In this document: positions 34,610 through 37,398 of the stretch, piece by piece | Position numbering within the stretch: position 1 is the stretch's first letter | Layout of the letters: each line of letters begins with the position of its first letter | NCBI GenBank assembly: GCA_017620155.1 | Contig: JAFZQY010000121.1 | Coordinates: 1 to 37,398 of the forward strand | DNA: 37,398 nucleotides | Origin: Lachnospiraceae bacterium | GTDB lineage: Bacteria > Bacillota > Clostridia > Lachnospirales > Lachnospiraceae | Reading direction: 5' to 3' | Translations under genes and position numbers: made by a program | The notes under the pieces: model-generated | What the model was told of the DNA's origin: nothing | The model's database searches: none | What the model saw: the letters and a program-made list of their open reading frames with translations, nothing else

Positions 34610-35887
34610 ATGATAGAATTAAACGTTGCCACATTCACCGTTATTACAGTGTATGTGGCACTTTTCTTACAACTGATAGGACTGACACTCGCAGTCTGCA
34701 TAGATACATATATCAGCAAGGAGCACAGAAGGCTCCTCTTGATTGTTGATGCCCTTATATTCATTCTTATACTTCAGAATCATGCCGACAGCTTTTTGGA
34801 GTCTTTGAGCGGTGAAAAGGTGGTCTTTGCACGGACGCTGGTCTCCATGTGCGGATATATCATAAGACCCATCGTGATTGCTCTGTTCATCAGAGTGGTA
34901 GATACGGGATTCAATAAGCGTATCCTGTGGTTCGTCATAGCCGTGAACACGCTTGTTTATCTGACGGCACCCTTTTCCGGGATTAGCTTTGCTTTCGCAG
35001 AGGATAACTCATTTGTAAGAGGGCCTCTTGGTCATACATGCACTCTGGTAAGCCTGATACTTGTCATCATGCTGATAATCACATCGATACGACGGTATCA
35101 TTACCGTAACGGCCTGGAAGCACTTTTTCCGCTGATCAATATAGGCTTCATAATCATATGCAGCATAGTGGATATGATCGTGCCGCTTAATACCAGCATG
35201 AGCCTTCTGAATGTGAGCATGGTCACCGGCTGTCTGTTCTATTACATATGGCTCCATCTGCAGTTCGTCCGCGAACATGAGGACGACCTGGAAGCCCAGC
35301 AGAGGATACGTATCATGATATCCCAGATCCAGCCTCACTTCATGTTCAATACACTCTCGACCATCCAGGCCTTATGTCTGATCAACCCGCAGAAAGCGGC
35401 CGATACCGTCGAGAAGTTTGGTACGTATCTTCGCCAGAATCTGGATTCCCTTAATCAGGAGGACCTGATCCCTTTTTCAAGAGAACTCGAGCACACGCAG
35501 GTTTATTCGGATATCGAGAAGGTCAGGTTCAGTTCCATTTCAGTGGAGTATGATATACAAGATACGGATTTCTCCGTGCCCGCGCTCACGGTCCAGCCTC
35601 TGGTGGAAAACGCGATACGCCACGGCATCAGATACAAGAAGGACGGATGGGTGAAGGTGACATCACGCCCCGCCGGAGCATATCACGAGATAGTGATCGA
35701 GGATAACGGCAAGGGCTTCGAGGAAAGCGATATGCACAAGACGGACAGGGCCCACATAGGCGTGAGCAATGTTCGTGAACGTATAGAGAAGATGTGTGAC
35801 GGTACTGTCGATATAGACAGCAGACTGGGCGAGGGGACGACCATCACTATCCGCATACCCGCCCAGAGTATTGAGGAAGACGAATGA
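34610..35887 (+). CDS. LytS/YpdA-type sensor histidine kinase
   Basis: A 425-residue membrane kinase. Residues 1-~215 contain about six to seven membrane segments with short loops and no large sensory domain. The kinase core is the His_kinase (PF06580) type: phosphoacceptor H243 in SQIQPHFMFNTLSTIQ, followed by the ATPase domain with VQPLVENAIRHGI (N-box), IVIEDNGKGF (G1) and GEGTTITIRIP. It overlaps the response regulator by 4 bp (ATGA), so they are a cognate pair. The signal is unknown; the two small membrane proteins upstream may contribute. Confidence 0.9.
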   Translation: MIELNVATFTVITVYVALFLQLIGLTLAVCIDTYISKEHRRLLLIVDALIFILILQNHADSFLESLSGEKVVFARTLVSMCGYIIRPIVIALFIRVVDTGFNKRILWFVIAVNTLVYLTAPFSGISFAFAEDNSFVRGPLGHTCTLVSLILVIMLIITSIRRYHYRNGLEALFPLINIGFIIICSIVDMIVPLNTSMSLLNVSMVTGCLFYYIWLHLQFVREHEDDLEAQQRIRIMISQIQPHFMFNTLSTIQALCLINPQKAADTVEKFGTYLRQNLDSLNQEDLIPFSRELEHTQVYSDIEKVRFSSISVEYDIQDTDFSVPALTVQPLVENAIRHGIRYKKDGWVKVTSRPAGAYHEIVIEDNGKGFEESDMHKTDRAHIGVSNVRERIEKMCDGTVDIDSRLGEGTTITIRIPAQSIEEDE

Positions 35888-36684
35888 AGATCATATGTGT
35901 TGACGATGAGGAACTGATCTTAAATCTGACCGTATCCATGTGCCGGGAACTTCCGGGGATAGACGAAGTAACGGGATATGACAGCGCCGCGGAAGCACTG
36001 AAGGCCGTGAAGAAGGATCCTCCGGATCTGGCCATACTGGACATAGACATGCCTGAGATCAACGGGATCAAACTGGCAGCCCGCATCAAGGAGATGCATC
36101 CGGATACATCGATCATCTTCCTGACCGGGTATTCCCAGTATGCGGTGGAAGCATTTGAGATGCATGTATCGGGTTATCTGTTAAAACCAGTGAACAAGGA
36201 ACGGCTGGCCGAAGAAGTGAAGTATGCTCTGGCCGAAAAGAAGCCTGCCGCGGATAAGCATATCGTGGTAAAAACTTTCGGTGAGTTCGATGTGTTCGTG
36301 GACAGCAAGGTCGTATCGTTCGGCAGATCCAAAGCCAAGGAACTGCTCGCCTATCTCGTGGACAGGCAGGGCGGATCCGTGACCAGGGCGGAAGCTTTCT
36401 CAGTATTATATGAAGACAGCTTCTATGACAGGCCTATGCAGAAGCAGTTCGATGTCATAGTCCGGAGTCTCAAGGATACGCTGACGCAATACGACATAGC
36501 CGACATCCTTGATATACAGCGCGGCAACATGCGTGTCGTGCCTGAGAAGTTCGACTGCGATTTCTACCGCTTCATGGAGGGCGATATAGATGCGATCAAC
36601 TCCTACCGCGGAGAGTATATGAGTTCATATTACTGGGTTGAAGAGACGGAAGGTTATATGACCGCCAAACTCGATGATATGTGA
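35884..36684 (+). CDS. Response regulator with SARP/BTAD-like output domain
   Basis: A 266-residue regulator. The receiver domain has the acidic pair D7-D8, phosphoacceptor D53 (AILDIDMPEING), the switch Thr in IIFLTGY and the conserved Lys in GYLLKPV. The output domain from ~127 (VVKTFGEFDVFVDSKVVSFG) has a winged-helix core with a BTAD-like acidic helical tail (CDFYRFMEGDIDAI). LytS-type kinases usually pair with LytTR regulators, so this output is a notable swap. SARP-type proteins bind direct repeats spaced 11 bp in other bacteria; such a repeat lies at 36720-36741, just downstream. Confidence 0.88.
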   Translation: MKIICVDDEELILNLTVSMCRELPGIDEVTGYDSAAEALKAVKKDPPDLAILDIDMPEINGIKLAARIKEMHPDTSIIFLTGYSQYAVEAFEMHVSGYLLKPVNKERLAEEVKYALAEKKPAADKHIVVKTFGEFDVFVDSKVVSFGRSKAKELLAYLVDRQGGSVTRAEAFSVLYEDSFYDRPMQKQFDVIVRSLKDTLTQYDIADILDIQRGNMRVVPEKFDCDFYRFMEGDIDAINSYRGEYMSSYYWVEETEGYMTAKLDDM

Positions 36685-36693
36685 TGCTCAGCC

Positions 36694-36715
36694 GGCCCCT
36701 TCGGGGGCCTTTTTT
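36694..36715 (+). terminator. Intrinsic terminator after the response regulator
   Basis: GGCCCC, a TTCG loop and GGGGCC are followed by six T. It is a strong short hairpin 10 bp after the regulator stop and separates it from the downstream lipoprotein gene. Confidence 0.9.
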
Positions 36716-36719
36716 AATT

Positions 36720-36741
36720 TGTTGGACATCTGTTGGACAAG
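36720..36741 (+). promoter_or_regulatory. 11-bp-period direct repeat, candidate SARP-like regulator site
   Basis: TGTTGGACATC (36720-36730) and TGTTGGACAAG (36731-36741) share their first nine bases and are exactly one helical turn apart. A possible -10 (TATATG at 36749-36754, or TATGTA two bases on) begins 9 bp after the second TGTTGGACA, with no well-spaced -35, as expected for a promoter needing an activator. Binding by the regulator encoded just upstream is inference. Confidence 0.45.
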
Positions 36742-36789
36742 GTCTGTTTATATGTACGTGTAAACCGCAAAAAAAGGAGGTTCTATATT

Positions 36790-37398
36790 ATGAAAAAGAA
36801 AAATGCAAAACACTTGATTCTGAGTTTGATGGTGGCATCTGTTATGCTGGCAGGCTGCGGTAATACACAGGACACCGCTGCTGTAACGCAAACCAATGAA
36901 GCCAGCGAAACCAATGAAGCCGCCGAGACATTAACCGGTTTCTCGAAGGGCGTGTATGTCAACTATGCGAAAGAGGCTGTAGATCCTCCGAAGACATATT
37001 TCTATGTATTCAGCGAGGATAACTATGGCTACGTAGCAGACGGAGAGAACAATGACATGGGCTATCCGTTTGATATTGTGCAGGCAGACGGAAAAGTTAC
37101 TTTTACCGTTGGCGGAGAAGGTGCTGAAGAAGAAGTCTTCGTGATCACCGGCAATGAGGATGGCAAGATATATGGCTACTTTGAAGATATCCCCGAGCGT
37201 GAGCTCGTGTTCGAACCGGTACCGGATGCTGATCCGAAAGGCTTCAGTGCAGTGAATTATCTGAATGCAGCGGCAGGCGAACATCTTGTTTACACGGATG
37301 CAAACGGTTGGAGCGTAACATACAATCCGAACACGATCACTGTTAACGCAGGTGGCCCTGTCACCACTTTTGTTTACACGGGTGAATGTGCCGGATCA
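36790..37398 (+). CDS. Lipoprotein, 3' end beyond the window
   Basis: The frame starts at ATG 36790 with AGGAGG at 36775-36780 (9-base spacing) and stays open to the last base, giving at least 203 residues. The N-terminus MKKKNAKHLILSLMVASVML is a signal peptide ending in the lipobox LAGC (Cys near residue 23); a Thr/Glu/Ala linker with a repeated ETNEA follows. The mature part is strand-rich (YFYVFSEDNYGYVADGE, VFVITGNEDGKIYGYFED) with no motif I recognise. It is separated from the two-component genes by a terminator and has its own regulatory repeat, so it is a likely target of that system. Confidence 0.8.
   Translation, partial: MKKKNAKHLILSLMVASVMLAGCGNTQDTAAVTQTNEASETNEAAETLTGFSKGVYVNYAKEAVDPPKTYFYVFSEDNYGYVADGENNDMGYPFDIVQADGKVTFTVGGEGAEEEVFVITGNEDGKIYGYFEDIPERELVFEPVPDADPKGFSAVNYLNAAAGEHLVYTDANGWSVTYNPNTITVNAGGPVTTFVYTGECAGS

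Overview
The window looks like chromosomal DNA of a low-to-moderate GC Clostridia, most likely a Lachnospiraceae (Butyrivibrio/Roseburia-like) bacterium. This is inferred from strong AGGAGG ribosome binding sites, lipoproteins with a Gram-positive lipobox and acidic linkers, a FeoA-FeoB fusion, a LytS-type kinase paired with a REC-winged-helix regulator, and an isomerase-pathway glucuronate operon. No rRNA, CRISPR array or complete mobile element is present.

Layout. 1-2.8 kb: the 3' part of a histidine acid phosphatase, a small lipoprotein, a decayed tyrosine recombinase with an AT-rich repeat tail, and a low-molecular-weight protein tyrosine phosphatase. 2.9-8.5 kb: a PepD-like dipeptidase converges on feoAB; feoAB and an FAD-dependent dehydrogenase read leftward and are separated by three copies of a 37-bp dyad. 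8.6-13.6 kb: tRNA-Pro with anticodon AGG and its own promoter and terminator, then a ferredoxin-type aldo/keto reductase, a GNAT acetyltransferase, Tex and a lipoprotein. 13.6-22.0 kb: a 1670-residue repeat protein translationally coupled to an AAA+ ATPase whose catalytic module resembles those of extracellular contractile injection systems, followed by a membrane acyltransferase. 22.0-25.1 kb: a tightly overlapping operon of ECF sigma factor, membrane protein, ABC ATPase and ABC permease. 25.1-26.6 kb: a leftward Lsa/CplR-like ABC-F ribosome protection gene. 26.8-28.0 kb: a lipoprotein. 28.0-28.6 kb: a gene-free 660-bp block with five tandem ~96-bp units carrying the same 35-37-bp dyad seen near feoAB, each followed by an invariant TTATGTAAAC. 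28.6-33.8 kb: hexuronate genes (KDPG aldolase-VOC fusion, KDG kinase, glucuronate isomerase, an SDR) ending in a GGDEF protein. 33.9-36.7 kb: two small membrane proteins, a sensor kinase and a SARP-like response regulator. 36.8 kb to the end: a lipoprotein cut by the window edge, preceded by an 11-bp-period direct repeat.

How the genes work together. The hexuronate block would convert glucuronate (UxaC) and phosphorylate and cleave KDG (KdgK, Eda); fructuronate reductase and mannonate dehydratase are not in the window unless the SDR covers one of those steps. The ECF/ABC block is a self-contained regulator-transporter unit. The two most unusual items are the giant protein/AAA+ pair and the fixed-length dyad family shared by two loci 21 kb apart.
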